Assembly: GCA_902802585.1 (NCBI GenBank)
Contig: CADCMR010000003.1
Coordinates: forward strand, 106,394-170,393
Reading direction: 5' to 3'
DNA: 64,000 bases
Origin: an uncultured bacterium
Lineage (GTDB): Bacteria > Verrucomicrobiota > Lentisphaeria > Victivallales > UBA1829
Of the stretch, positions 8,774 to 18,805 are shown one piece after another (positions within the stretch are counted from its first letter, which is position 1; every line of letters begins with the position of its first letter). Below the pieces are notes generated by a model that saw only the letters and a list, made by a program, of their open reading frames with translations, had not been told where the DNA came from and searched no databases. Position numbers and translations under genes: made by a program.

Positions 8774-10974
8774 GCGAGCGGGCCTCCGGTGATGAGTTTT
8801 TCCAGCAGGAGCGAGTAGCGCGGCTCCCGGACGGCGTTCCGCACCGCCATGGAGACCGCCTTGCGAGAGCCGACCAGGACCATAAGGCGTTTGGCGCGCG
8901 TAATGCCGGTGTACAGCAGGTTCCGCTGGAGCATCATGTAGTGCTGGGACAGGATCGGCATGACGACGGCGGGGAACTCGCAGCCCTGGGATTTGTGGAC
9001 GGTGACGGCGTAGGCAGGCACGATCTGCTCCGCCTCCTCGAACCGGTATTCGACCATCGGTCCGGACTCGTACCGCACCTGGAACGATTCGTTCTGGAAG
9101 TCGATGCGTCCGAGGAACCCGAGGTCGCCGTTGAACACGTTCTTGTCGTAGTTGTTCACGATCTGCATGACCTTGTCGCCGCTCTTGAACAGGCGTCCGA
9201 GCGAGCGGAACACGAACTTCTTCTCCGGGTTCAATTTTTCCTGAAGCAGTTCGTTCATCGCCTGCGTCCCGACCGTGCCGCGGTTCATCGGGCACAGCAG
9301 CTGCACGTCGCGGATCGGGTCGAGCCCGAACCGGCGCGGGATGCGGTCGGTGATCATGCGTTCGATCACATCGGCGGCGTCCTCCGGGTCGTCTTTCTCG
9401 ATCCAGTAGAAATCCGCCTGTGCGTCCTTCGCGCGGCGGGGCAGGCGCGGCACGACGCCGTTGTTCACGTCGTGGGCGGCGTGGATGATGCCGCTGCCGT
9501 CGCCCTGCCGGAAGATCTGCGTGAGGCGGGAGACGGGGCAGACGCCCGACGCGATGAGATCGTTCAGCACGTTACCGGGACCGACGGACGGCAGCTGGTC
9601 CGGATCGCCCACGATCACGACCGAAGCGCCCGGCTTCACCGCGCGGAAAAACGCCAGCGCAAGCAGGATGTCGAGCATGGACGTCTCGTCGAGGACGTAT
9701 AAATCATAGGGCAGCTGGTTGCCGCGCCCGAACACGAACTTGCGGGCGGCGGGGTCCCACTTGAGCAGGCGGTGGATCGTGAACGAAGTCAGCCCGGTGG
9801 TCTCGGTCATGCGCTTCGCGGCGCGTCCGGTCGGAGCCGCCAGCGCGATCGAGAGATGCGACAGTTTCGCGCGGCGGACGATCTCCGAGACGACCGTGGT
9901 CTTGCCAACGCCGGGTCCGCCCGTGATGATCGTGATCGGCGACTGGGACACGCGGTCGACGGCAAGGAGCTGCTCCGTGCTGAATTTAGAGTTCGGCGGG
10001 GCGGGGATCTGCGCGAGCTTCATCCCGGCGTAGCGCTCGCGCGACTGGAGGAACCGGATGAGGAAGGGCAGTTCGTCCTCGCAGCGGAGGAGCCCCGGCT
10101 CGTAGATCATCACGTCGCCCTCGTGCGACACGCAGGACGCCGCACGCCTGGTCTCCAGCGCCTTTTCGATCGCCGTGCCCGCGTCGGCCTCGTCCACATC
10201 CAGCAGCTCTGCCAGAAACTTGACGAAGACCGCCCGCGGCATGCACACATGCCCCGCCTGCCGCGCCTGCAGGAGCCCGTAGGTCACGCCCGCGGTCATC
10301 CGTCGAACGTCATTCAGCCCGATGCCGAGCTGACGCGCAATCTTGTCGGCGTAGGTAAACCCGATGCCCTTGATGTCGGCGGCGAGCTGGTACGGATTCC
10401 CCCGGATGACCTCGGGGGCGTCGTTGCCGTACTTGTCGTAGATGCGGACAAACCAGGCGGGATTGATGCCGAGCCCCTGCAAGTAGATCTGGCTTTCGCG
10501 CCGGTCGGAATTCTCCTTCCACGCCTTGCGGATCGCCTCGATGCGCTTCTTGCCGAGGCCGGGGACCTCTTTCAGGCGGCGCGACTGCTGGTTCAGTACG
10601 TTCAGCGTATCCGTGCCGAACGTGTCGACGATTGCCTTGGCGTATTTCTCGCCGATGCCCTTCACGACCCCGCTGGAGAGGTATTTGACCAGCCCTTCGC
10701 GCGTGGCGGGGAGCGAGAAGACGCACGAGCTCACGCGGAACTGACGTCCGTGCTCCTTGTGCATCTCCCACTTGCCGGACAGCTGGACCGTCTGCCCTGG
10801 CGAAAGCCCCGGCACGGTTCCGACCGCCGTGTGCACCGCCCCCTGGGTATCCCGCAGGCGGAACACGGTGTACGAGGCGTCCTCGCTTTCGTACACCACA
10901 TGCTCCACTTCTCCGTTGAGCTTATGCTCGGCGAGAGAGGCGTTCCCGGATTCGGTGCCGTATTCGTCCGTCAT
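8770..10974 (-). CDS. recD2: RecD2-type ATP-dependent 5'-3' DNA helicase
   Basis: 734 residues. A superfamily 1B helicase found without RecBC, acting in DNA repair and at stalled forks. An N-terminal OB-like region ('NGEVEHVVYESEDASYTVFRLRD') is followed by tandem helix-hairpin-helix segments ('GVVKGIGEKYAKAIVDTFG', 'VPGLGKKRIEAIRKAW') and the helicase core. Walker A is GGPGVGKT at 352-359; 'VLDETSMLD' is motif II; 'VIVGDPDQLPSVGPGNVL' is motif III; 'AYAVTVHKSQGCEF' is near motif V/VI. All are intact. It lies between AICAR transformylase and the GSCFA gene, in the same direction. Confidence 0.93.
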   Translation of the reverse strand: MTDEYGTESGNASLAEHKLNGEVEHVVYESEDASYTVFRLRDTQGAVHTAVGTVPGLSPGQTVQLSGKWEMHKEHGRQFRVSSCVFSLPATREGLVKYLSSGVVKGIGEKYAKAIVDTFGTDTLNVLNQQSRRLKEVPGLGKKRIEAIRKAWKENSDRRESQIYLQGLGINPAWFVRIYDKYGNDAPEVIRGNPYQLAADIKGIGFTYADKIARQLGIGLNDVRRMTAGVTYGLLQARQAGHVCMPRAVFVKFLAELLDVDEADAGTAIEKALETRRAASCVSHEGDVMIYEPGLLRCEDELPFLIRFLQSRERYAGMKLAQIPAPPNSKFSTEQLLAVDRVSQSPITIITGGPGVGKTTVVSEIVRRAKLSHLSIALAAPTGRAAKRMTETTGLTSFTIHRLLKWDPAARKFVFGRGNQLPYDLYVLDETSMLDILLALAFFRAVKPGASVVIVGDPDQLPSVGPGNVLNDLIASGVCPVSRLTQIFRQGDGSGIIHAAHDVNNGVVPRLPRRAKDAQADFYWIEKDDPEDAADVIERMITDRIPRRFGLDPIRDVQLLCPMNRGTVGTQAMNELLQEKLNPEKKFVFRSLGRLFKSGDKVMQIVNNYDKNVFNGDLGFLGRIDFQNESFQVRYESGPMVEYRFEEAEQIVPAYAVTVHKSQGCEFPAVVMPILSQHYMMLQRNLLYTGITRAKRLMVLVGSRKAVSMAVRNAVREPRYSLLLEKLITGGPLA

Positions 10975-11011
10975 GGCCGCCCGCGGGTTTTGAGCTTATG
11001 GCGCAACCGGA

Positions 11012-12124
11012 TCAGTGGTGCGAGAAGATGCGTTCCGGCGCATGGCGCAGCGCCACGCCGAGTTCGTTCGCACGCTTCACCACGTCGGCATCCTTCAGGG
11101 ATCCGGCGGGCGAGACGACCGCGCGGATTCCGGCGGCGGCGGCGACTTCGAGCGCGTCCGGGAACGGGAAGAACCCGTCGCTGGACATGGCGGCTCCGTC
11201 GAGCGTGACGTCGCCGGTGAATTTCTGCTTGAACTTTTCGATCGCCTGCTCGACCGCGCCCACGCGGTCCTGTTCGCCGGTGCCCACGGAGAGCGTCTGG
11301 CCGTTCTTCACGATCACGACGCCGTTCGAGCGCACGGAGATGTTGATGTACCACGCAGCGAGCAGGTCCTTCGCCTGCTGGTCGGTCGGCTCCACGGTGG
11401 AGACCTGCGCGCCGCACGCCTTGTTCTCGCCGGTGGCGGCGGGGAGGTCGGCGAAGGAGCGGACGTGGGTGAGGAGCGGTGCGGCGACCACGAGCGAGCC
11501 GTCGGCGAGGACCTTGATGGTGTTGACGGCGGGGTCGCCGACGAACTTGGGCAGAGTGTCGAGCGCGCCGCTCTTCAGCACGCGGAGCTGTTTGTTGACC
11601 TTGTAGGTCACGCTGTCGTTGAAGACTTCGAGGGCATCGGCGTCGAAATCGGGCGCGACCACGCATTCGGCGAAGAGTTCCATGATCGCCGCCGCGGTGT
11701 CCTTGTCGACCTTGCGGTTGAATGCGATCACGCTGCCGAACGCCGCGCGGGCGTCGCAGTCGCGCGCTTTGATGAAGACTTGGCGGAGCGTTTCGCCGGG
11801 CAGGCCGACCGCCGCGCCGCTCGGGTTCACATGCTTCATGACGGCGCACGCGGGCTCCGCGAAATATTTCACGATGTTCAGCGCGCCGGAGATATCCTCC
11901 AGGTTGGTCTGGGAAAGTCCGTTCTTCCCGGTCTTCAGCACCTCAAGGTCCATGATCGCGCCGTGTTCGTCGGCGGGACGGTAGAACGCCGCGGGCTGGT
12001 GCGGATTGGTGCCGTAGCGGAGGTCGTCTTTCTTGACGTAGCGGCGTCCGCAGACGACGATTTCTTCGGGGAAATCCCCGATATTGGCGGTAAGATAGGT
12101 GTTTCTGTCGATCTTTCCAGACAT
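11012..12124 (-). CDS. stand-alone AICAR transformylase (PurH C-terminal type)
   Basis: 370 residues matching only the formyltransferase half of PurH: 'DLRYGTNPHQPAAFYR' near the N-terminus, then 'SYxNL'-like 'GLSQTNLEDISGALNIVKYF', 'CAVMKHVNPSGAAVG', 'ARDCDARAAFGSVIAFNRKVD' and 'DGFFPFPDALEVAAAAGIRAVVSPAGSLKDADVV'. The Lys-His of KHVNPSG is the catalytic pair known for AICAR formyltransferase. The roughly 200-residue IMP cyclohydrolase domain that normally precedes it is absent, and no frame upstream encodes it. The enzyme makes FAICAR from AICAR and 10-formyl-THF; a separate cyclohydrolase must close the ring. First gene of the recD2-GSCFA-asnB unit. Confidence 0.85.
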   Translation of the reverse strand: MSGKIDRNTYLTANIGDFPEEIVVCGRRYVKKDDLRYGTNPHQPAAFYRPADEHGAIMDLEVLKTGKNGLSQTNLEDISGALNIVKYFAEPACAVMKHVNPSGAAVGLPGETLRQVFIKARDCDARAAFGSVIAFNRKVDKDTAAAIMELFAECVVAPDFDADALEVFNDSVTYKVNKQLRVLKSGALDTLPKFVGDPAVNTIKVLADGSLVVAAPLLTHVRSFADLPAATGENKACGAQVSTVEPTDQQAKDLLAAWYINISVRSNGVVIVKNGQTLSVGTGEQDRVGAVEQAIEKFKQKFTGDVTLDGAAMSSDGFFPFPDALEVAAAAGIRAVVSPAGSLKDADVVKRANELGVALRHAPERIFSHH

Positions 12125-12182
12125 TTTTTCGACTCCGGCTTTGAAAGGTTGGAATTTTGTGATATCTTAAATAAAGAAAATC

Positions 12183-12218
12183 GCGATATTCAATTTACAT
12201 TCAAGCGGGCAATATCGC
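12183..12218. promoter_or_regulatory. inverted repeat between divergent purH-like gene and tmk
   Basis: GCGATATT at 12183-12190 and AATATCGC at 12211-12218 are perfect inverted arms 20 bases apart, in the 142-base AT-rich gap from which two divergent transcripts start. It could be an operator for either gene, but an 8-bp pair can arise by chance. Confidence 0.3.
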
Positions 12219-12266
12219 AAATCACATTCGCAAAAATTCTTCGATTTTATTTGGACCTGACCTGAA

Positions 12267-12911
12267 ATGAACGGTATTTTTCTGACACTGGAGGGCGGCG
12301 AGGGCTGCGGCAAAACCACACAGCTCGAACGCGTCGCCGAAGCCCTGCGCGCCAAGTCCGGCCGCGAAGTCGTCACCGCGCGTTCCCCCGGCGGCACCGA
12401 AGTCGCCGAAAAGATTCGCATCATCCTGAAGACGCCCGAGCCCGGCGAAAACCTGCTGCCGGAAACGGAACTGATGCTCTTCGGCGCATGCCATGCCCAG
12501 ATGTGCGAACACTTGATCCGGCCCGCTTTGGCGCGCGGCGCGATCGTCATCTCCGACCGGTTCACTGACAGCACGCTCGTATACCAGGGCTGCGCAAGAC
12601 GCATCGACCCGGAACTGGTCGCCCGCGTCAATCAGTTCGTCTGCCGCGACACGCGCCCCGACCTGGTGTTAGTGCTGGACATCCCGGTGGAACTCGGACT
12701 GCAACGCACCACGGGACGGGCCTCCGGGACCGCGAAGGGCGACCGCTTCGACTCCGAATCCGCGGCGTTCCATACCGCGGTGCGGAACGGCTTCCTCGAG
12801 CTCGCCCGGCGAGAACCCGGACGGTTCGCCGTGATCGATGCGTCCCCCTCGCCCGAACAGGTCACACAATCCATTCTGGAGGCGATCCATGCACGACTGG
12901 CAATCCTTTGA
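12267..12911 (+). CDS. tmk: thymidylate kinase
   Basis: 214 residues, usual length. Phosphorylates dTMP to dTDP. The P-loop is at the N-terminus (LEGGEGCGKTTQ). 'SPGGTEVAEKIR' is the dTMP-binding region (usually REPGGT; here RSPGGT), 'ISDRFTDSTLVYQG' is the DR(Y/F) motif and 'FDSESAAFH' lies in the lid region. Acidic and basic residues are placed as in the family. The 3' end overlaps holB by 23 bases; the tmk-holB order is common in bacteria. No strong Shine-Dalgarno is visible before the ATG. Confidence 0.93.
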   Translation: MNGIFLTLEGGEGCGKTTQLERVAEALRAKSGREVVTARSPGGTEVAEKIRIILKTPEPGENLLPETELMLFGACHAQMCEHLIRPALARGAIVISDRFTDSTLVYQGCARRIDPELVARVNQFVCRDTRPDLVLVLDIPVELGLQRTTGRASGTAKGDRFDSESAAFHTAVRNGFLELARREPGRFAVIDASPSPEQVTQSILEAIHARLAIL

Positions 12912-13965
12912 ATCCGCGTATCCGCTCCTCGGTCGCTCCCTCCGCATGGCGAAAAATGCCGGCCGCCTGGGCCATTCCCATCTCGTCGTCTCCTCGAACG
13001 CCGCCATCCGCAACCGGTTCCCTACCTTGCTCGCCCAGCTCGCCGTCTGCCTGGACCCCCTCCCCGACGGCGCGCCCTGCGGACAATGCGAAACATGCTC
13101 CCTGCTGGAAAACGGCCTGTATCCCGACCTATTCCTGCTCGCGCCGACCTCGAAATCGCGCCAGATCCCCATCGGACTGACCGAAGACGAGCCGGACTCT
13201 CTTCGCAATTTCGATTCCATGTTCCACCTCAGCAGCAGCTCCCCCGGCGGCTGGAAGATCGGCGTCATCCAGGACAGCGACACCATGAACGATAACGCGC
13301 AGAACGCGTTCCTGAAGACGCTGGAGGAACCCCCGCCGCGCTGCCTCTTCATCCTCACCACGGGGCGTCCAACCTCGCTCCTCCCCACCATCCGCTCGCG
13401 CTGCCAAATCCTCACGCTCACGGACAACGTCTGCAAGTACGACATGGAGACGTTCGCCGCCCTGCCGGACCTGCTCATGAAGCTCACGTTCGCCTCGAAG
13501 GGCGACCTCGTGGCGGGCGAGGACTGCGCCGCCGGGCTGATCGACGTGCTCGGCTCGCTCGGCAGCATGGCGGAGACGACCGTGCAGGCGCGCTGGGACG
13601 CCCGCCTGAAAGCCGCCGAAAACCTCGAGCCCGCCGCCATGAAGCTGATCGAAAAGCGCATGGACGGCGAAACCGGCTGCGAATACCTTCGCCTCCGCGA
13701 GGAATTCCTCAGTATCCTGCATACCTGGTTCGCCCAGGTCGCGCTCGTCGCCGAGGGGACGCCGCTCGAACTCCTGCCGAATCCGGAGGTCGTGCGCGTG
13801 TGGCTGGATGCCGATCCGCGCCCCATGCTCCCGCCGGACGAAGCCGCGCGTATGCTCGGCGAGGCGGAATCTCTCGTCCGCGTGCTGAATACAAATGTCA
13901 ACGACGAGCTCGCCGTGCGGGCGTTCGCGCTCTCCGTCGCGATCGACACCGGCGTGCAGGGGTGA
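12889..13965 (+). CDS. holB: DNA polymerase III delta' subunit
   Basis: 358 residues from the ATG at 12889, which follows GGAGG by 6 bases inside the end of tmk. Part of the clamp-loader complex. The zinc module is seen as CLDPLPDGAPCGQCETC, then 'YPDLFLLAP'. 'IGVIQDSDTMNDNAQNAFLKTLEEPPPRCLFILTT' is the box VI to sensor region, and 'LLPTIRSRCQ' carries the SRC motif. A proper Walker A is missing, as expected for the ATP-inert delta' subunit. It shares the plus-strand unit with tmk and trmO. Confidence 0.88.
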   Translation: MHDWQSFESAYPLLGRSLRMAKNAGRLGHSHLVVSSNAAIRNRFPTLLAQLAVCLDPLPDGAPCGQCETCSLLENGLYPDLFLLAPTSKSRQIPIGLTEDEPDSLRNFDSMFHLSSSSPGGWKIGVIQDSDTMNDNAQNAFLKTLEEPPPRCLFILTTGRPTSLLPTIRSRCQILTLTDNVCKYDMETFAALPDLLMKLTFASKGDLVAGEDCAAGLIDVLGSLGSMAETTVQARWDARLKAAENLEPAAMKLIEKRMDGETGCEYLRLREEFLSILHTWFAQVALVAEGTPLELLPNPEVVRVWLDADPRPMLPPDEAARMLGEAESLVRVLNTNVNDELAVRAFALSVAIDTGVQG

Positions 13966-13973
13966 GCGGAACA

Positions 13974-14780
13974 ATGCCCGCCGAGATCAGAGAGCGCTAC
14001 GAGTTCGCGCCCATCGGGCTCCTGCATACCGGGCTCCGCTGGCGGTACGAAGCGCCGCGCCAGGCGGAATTCTCCGAGGCGAAGGCGCGCATCGAACTCT
14101 ACCCGGGGCGCGGATTCGAGCAGGCGCTGGAGGACCTCGCCGGATTCGAGCGCGTCTGGGTCGTCTTCATCTTCCACCTGAACGCCACCTGGAAACCGAA
14201 GGTCACGCCGCCTTACGCCCCCGAAAACCGCAAGTACGGCGTCTTCTCCACGCGGTCGCCGCACCGCCCGAACCCCATCGGACTGAGCTGCGTCGAACTG
14301 GAGGGCATCGACGGCCTGAACGTCTACCTGAACCACTGCGACATCCTCGACCGCACCCCGGTCCTCGACCTCAAGCCGTACATTCCCGCGGTCGACGCCT
14401 TCCCGGAGTCGAAGGCCGGATGGCGCGACGAACTCGTCCTGACCGAATGGACGCACGATTTTTCCCCTGCCGCACGGGAGCAGATGGACTGGATTATGGC
14501 GCGAACCGGGCTTGACCTCGCCAATTTCTGCGCCGTCCAGCTCAAATACGAACCCTTCAACCCCGCCCGCAAGCGCATCGAACGGCTCCCGGACGGCTCC
14601 TGGGCGATCCACTGCCGCACCTGGCGCATCATGTACCGCGCTGACGCGGATGCCCACATGCTGCATTTCGAATCCGTCGGCTCGAACTACGCCCCGGACG
14701 AGCTCGCGCCCGGCGCGCCCGATCCGTACGCGGACAAAGCGTTCCACCGGGCGTTCCTGGAAGTCGCATCATGGAAGTAA
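13974..14780 (+). CDS. trmO: tRNA (N6-threonylcarbamoyladenosine-37 N6)-methyltransferase TrmO
   Basis: 268 residues. Uses SAM to methylate t6A37 to m6t6A37 in tRNA-Thr. The TsaA/TrmO beta-barrel signature is clear: 'FAPIGLLHTGLRWRYEAPRQ' at the start, 'GFERVWVVFIFHLN', 'KYGVFSTRSPHRPNPIGLSCVELEGIDG' and 'DRTPVLDLKPYIPAVD'. The C-terminal part (about 175-268) is the TrmO C-terminal domain with 'WRIMYRADADAHMLHFESV'. The ATG at 13974 follows holB by 8 bases and gives the family-typical N-terminus. The window also carries mtaB, a second enzyme that modifies t6A37. Confidence 0.88.
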   Translation: MPAEIRERYEFAPIGLLHTGLRWRYEAPRQAEFSEAKARIELYPGRGFEQALEDLAGFERVWVVFIFHLNATWKPKVTPPYAPENRKYGVFSTRSPHRPNPIGLSCVELEGIDGLNVYLNHCDILDRTPVLDLKPYIPAVDAFPESKAGWRDELVLTEWTHDFSPAAREQMDWIMARTGLDLANFCAVQLKYEPFNPARKRIERLPDGSWAIHCRTWRIMYRADADAHMLHFESVGSNYAPDELAPGAPDPYADKAFHRAFLEVASWK

Positions 14781-15628
14781 TCCTCTGCTCCATCACCGGG
14801 TTCTGCTCGGGCGTGCGCAACGCGCTGAACCGCACCATGGACGAGCTGAAACGGCACGGGGCGCCCGTCTTCATCCTGCACGACCTCGTCCACAATGAAT
14901 CGGTCGTGAACGATCTGCTTTCACGCGGCGCGAAGATCGTCGACGAACCCGAGGGGCTTCCCCCCGGAGCCACGCTCATCTTCAGCGCGCACGGCGTTTC
15001 CGAGGAGGTCGAGGCGCGCGCAAAGGCGCTCCCGCTGAACATCGTCGACGCCACGTGTCCGCTGGTCCGGAAGGTGCAGGAACGCGGCGCGGAGCTTTCG
15101 GAAAAAGGGTATGTCGTGCTGCTCTTCGGCAAGGCGGGACACCGCGAGGTCGAGGGTATCCTCGGGCGCATCCACGGCGAGAAGCATCTCCTCACGAACG
15201 AGGAGGACGCACGCGGTTTCAAGCTGGTCCCCGGCAGGACTTACGCCTGCATCAGCCAGACCACCATGAACAGTGGCGTGATCGCGGAAATGACCGCGAT
15301 CCTGCGCGAAAAGATCCCCGGTCTCGTCGAATCCGCATCCGTCTGCCGCGCCACACAGAAGCGCCAGGACGCCGTCCGCGAGCTTGCATCGAAGTGCGAC
15401 CTCGTGCTGGTCGCCGGATCCGCGCACAGCTCCAACACGCGCCGCCTGTGCGAGATCGCCGTCGCCCAGGGCGCGCGCGCCGAACTCGTCTCCGGTCCGG
15501 AAGCCGTCACGCCGGAACTCCTCCGCGGCGCGAAACACGTCGGCGTCACCTCGGGAGCAAGTGCACCGGACGACCTTGTGCACGGCATCCTGAACGCGGT
15601 GACGCGCATCGCCGCATCCGAACCGTAA
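14771..15628 (+). CDS. ispH: 4-hydroxy-3-methylbut-2-enyl diphosphate reductase
   Basis: 285 residues. Last step of the MEP pathway: an iron-sulfur enzyme that makes IPP and DMAPP from HMBPP. The three cluster cysteines are C12 (GFCSGV), C96 (DATCPLV) and C192 (SVCRATQKRQ). Substrate-binding His are in VHN (about 41), AHGV (74) and GKAGHREVEG (124), with Thr in SQTTMN. 'GSAHSSNT' is also typical. The start overlaps trmO by 10 bases. Products would feed UppS, whose gene is 30 kb away. Confidence 0.95.
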   Translation: MEVILCSITGFCSGVRNALNRTMDELKRHGAPVFILHDLVHNESVVNDLLSRGAKIVDEPEGLPPGATLIFSAHGVSEEVEARAKALPLNIVDATCPLVRKVQERGAELSEKGYVVLLFGKAGHREVEGILGRIHGEKHLLTNEEDARGFKLVPGRTYACISQTTMNSGVIAEMTAILREKIPGLVESASVCRATQKRQDAVRELASKCDLVLVAGSAHSSNTRRLCEIAVAQGARAELVSGPEAVTPELLRGAKHVGVTSGASAPDDLVHGILNAVTRIAASEP

Positions 15629-15647
15629 TATCTTCAAGGAGGCTTCC

Positions 15648-16151
15648 ATGATCCCGCTGGAAACGATCACTCTGCCGCCGAAAAGCGCCTTCGGGTTCTT
15701 TTCCACCGTCCCTTTTTTCGGCGAAAACGCCAAGTTCAGGAAAAAGGTCGTCCGGCTGTTGCGTTCACGTGCCTCCCTCCAAAACGAAATCGAAAGCATC
15801 TGGCCGATGTTTCCATTTCAGGCTGATATTCAGAAGATTCTGGAATGCATCCGGGTCAACAACGGCTGGCCCAACGCCCTCTTCCTTCCGTCCGATTCCT
15901 TCCTCGCCCTCGCGCCTCTCGAAGGACACTACGAATCCTTCACTGCCGATTATGATACCGTAAACGGCATCTTTTTCCTGCTTCACCCCGGAGAAAAGAA
16001 ACTGGGAGACAAGATAAGCCGGTCGCTTGTCGCGTGCGGAGATATTCCCGTCATTGACACCGAGCGGATTCTACCGGAACACACGATCGCTGACGTCCTG
16101 CAACTGCTCGCCGATTCCTCGTGGTTTGAAAAGGAAAACGATCACGCCTGA
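15648..16151 (+). CDS. conserved-looking protein of unknown function
   Basis: 167 residues with a very strong ribosome site (AAGGAGG, 5 bases before the ATG), so it is surely translated. I recognise no family. It has no signal peptide and no membrane segment, and it is mixed alpha/beta in appearance with hydrophobic pairs (SAFGFFSTVPFF, NALFLPSDSFLALAPL, YDTVNGIFFLLHP). 'LPSDSFLALAP...NGIFFLLHPGEKKLGDKIS' could be a compact alpha/beta fold. It follows ispH by 19 bases and is the last gene of the plus-strand unit. Confidence 0.6.
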   Translation: MIPLETITLPPKSAFGFFSTVPFFGENAKFRKKVVRLLRSRASLQNEIESIWPMFPFQADIQKILECIRVNNGWPNALFLPSDSFLALAPLEGHYESFTADYDTVNGIFFLLHPGEKKLGDKISRSLVACGDIPVIDTERILPEHTIADVLQLLADSSWFEKENDHA

Positions 16152-16187
16152 GCGGAATTACCCCGTCAGGGAAAAACGCGCGGTGCA

Positions 16188-17108
16188 TCACGAACGACGG
16201 ACGAGCTTGTAGTTCTGAAGCAGGAAAAGCGGGTCGTAGGACTTTTTCGCCTGGCGGAGTCCGGGGATGCCGAGATCCTGTTCGCGGTTGAGCAACCGGG
16301 CGCGGTCCTGCAGCGCGGCGGCGGTGCTGTGCGTGATGTACTGCGAAGCGCCCTTGTATTCGTAGCGGGTCTTCTCGAAGTGGACGGTCCAGAGGTCGGA
16401 CGAGACCGGGCTGTAAACGGCAAACGAGACGACGCGGCCTCCGGCGCGTAAAACAAGCCCTTCGACCGGAAGCGATTCAAAATGAGCCGCGAGCATCCCG
16501 ATGGCGGCGGCCTCGTGCGATGCCTCAACGGAAACGGGTTGCTCCTGCGCCGCGAACCAGTCGCGCTGAACGGCAAGCGCCTCGTCGAGATTCACGCGGG
16601 AAAGCGGTTCCAGCGCGGCGTCCGGGTAATCCTCGCGGAACTGCGTGATCAGGTTGCGTTTCTTCGCCAGCAGGCGCCCGTGCAGGCCGACGAGCGCGTC
16701 CACGCTGTAGACATACTCGTCGTAACGGTCGTCCATGCGTTCGGCGGAAAACTTCGTCCCGACGTCCGGATGCGTCTTCAGATATTCCTGGTCCACGTGG
16801 TCGAACGAGCCGCTGAAGCCCGCCCGGATCAGGCGGTCGGACACCGCCAGAAGTTCGTCCGGTTCCGGTCCGCGCGCGCCGCCCGGCGCGAACATGAGGA
16901 TGTCCTCGGTCTCGAGCAGGAGGTAGAGGTGGGAGCCGATGAAGCACCAGTCGGGACGGTAGGTGCCGCTCCACAGGAAAAGATTGGTGAACGCGAATTC
17001 ACAGCTCTGGCGGCCGGAAGCGAGCAGGAAGGGTTCGAGGACCGCGCGGTCTTCGAGCGTGAGGCGGCGGAAGCCTTCAGGCGGGCGGAGTTCGTGCGGA
17101 CCGCTCAT
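16188..17108 (-). CDS. DUF2156-type protein (phosphatidylglycerol lysyltransferase C-terminal-like)
   Basis: 306 residues. Begins 'PPEGFRRLTLEDRAVLEPFLLASGRQSCEFAFTNLFLWSG', typical of DUF2156 proteins, a double GNAT fold related to the aminoacyl-transfer domain of MprF. Later 'KRNLITQFREDYPDAALEPL' and 'VEGLVLRAGGRVVSFAVYSPVSSDLWTVHFEKTRYEYKGASQYI' match the second half of that fold. No membrane segments, so it is not a flippase. The substrate is unknown. The start ATG overlaps the preceding GNAT gene's stop (ATGA), implying translational coupling. Confidence 0.7.
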   Translation of the reverse strand: MSGPHELRPPEGFRRLTLEDRAVLEPFLLASGRQSCEFAFTNLFLWSGTYRPDWCFIGSHLYLLLETEDILMFAPGGARGPEPDELLAVSDRLIRAGFSGSFDHVDQEYLKTHPDVGTKFSAERMDDRYDEYVYSVDALVGLHGRLLAKKRNLITQFREDYPDAALEPLSRVNLDEALAVQRDWFAAQEQPVSVEASHEAAAIGMLAAHFESLPVEGLVLRAGGRVVSFAVYSPVSSDLWTVHFEKTRYEYKGASQYITHSTAAALQDRARLLNREQDLGIPGLRQAKKSYDPLFLLQNYKLVRRS

Positions 17109-17539
17109 GATTTGCCGCCTCCGAACCGGAACGCCGTATGACCGTCCATCGGGGCGGCTCCGGCGGCGCGGTAGAACGCCTCCGTGCCGGGCACGCCGAT
17201 GCAGACGATCCAGTCGATGCCGAACGACGCGAGGTGATCCGTCAGGCGCTTCACAATCTCGCGACCGACGCCCCGCGAACGGTGCGAAGGATCGACCACG
17301 ACGTCGAGAATGTAGGCGTCGCTCACGCCGTCGGACAGCGCGCGCGCCATGCCGACGAGGCGACCGACGGGATCGAACGCCGCTGAGACCGCGAACGAAT
17401 TCGCGATCATGGCGTCGAGTTCCGGGGCGGGATCGGACGACCCGAACCACCCCGCGGCACGGTAGAGCGCAAGCACGTCCGCGCGCGGGAGGTCCTTTGT
17501 GATCGAATACCTGAGCTGGTCTTGCCTGCCCGTATCCAT
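17105..17539 (-). CDS. GNAT family N-acetyltransferase
   Basis: 144 residues, one GNAT domain. Acetyl-CoA binding motif A is 'YILDVVVDPSHRSRGVGREIVKRLTDHL', with the R-S-R-G-V-G pyrophosphate loop. The end 'GTEAFYRAAGAAPMDGHTAFRF' is motif B. The acceptor (amine, protein or antibiotic) cannot be read. It follows icd by 15 bases and overlaps the DUF2156 gene, itself a GNAT-fold protein. Confidence 0.85.
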   Translation of the reverse strand: MDTGRQDQLRYSITKDLPRADVLALYRAAGWFGSSDPAPELDAMIANSFAVSAAFDPVGRLVGMARALSDGVSDAYILDVVVDPSHRSRGVGREIVKRLTDHLASFGIDWIVCIGVPGTEAFYRAAGAAPMDGHTAFRFGGGKS

Positions 17540-17554
17540 AACGCCCCGAAGGAA

Positions 17555-18801
<1,247 letters not shown>

Positions 18802-18805
<4 letters not shown>

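Noticed and set aside
7892-9295. N-terminally extended GSCFA protein
   Set aside because: The extra part lies inside recD2 in another frame. The ATG at 8773 overlapping the recD2 stop is the natural start.
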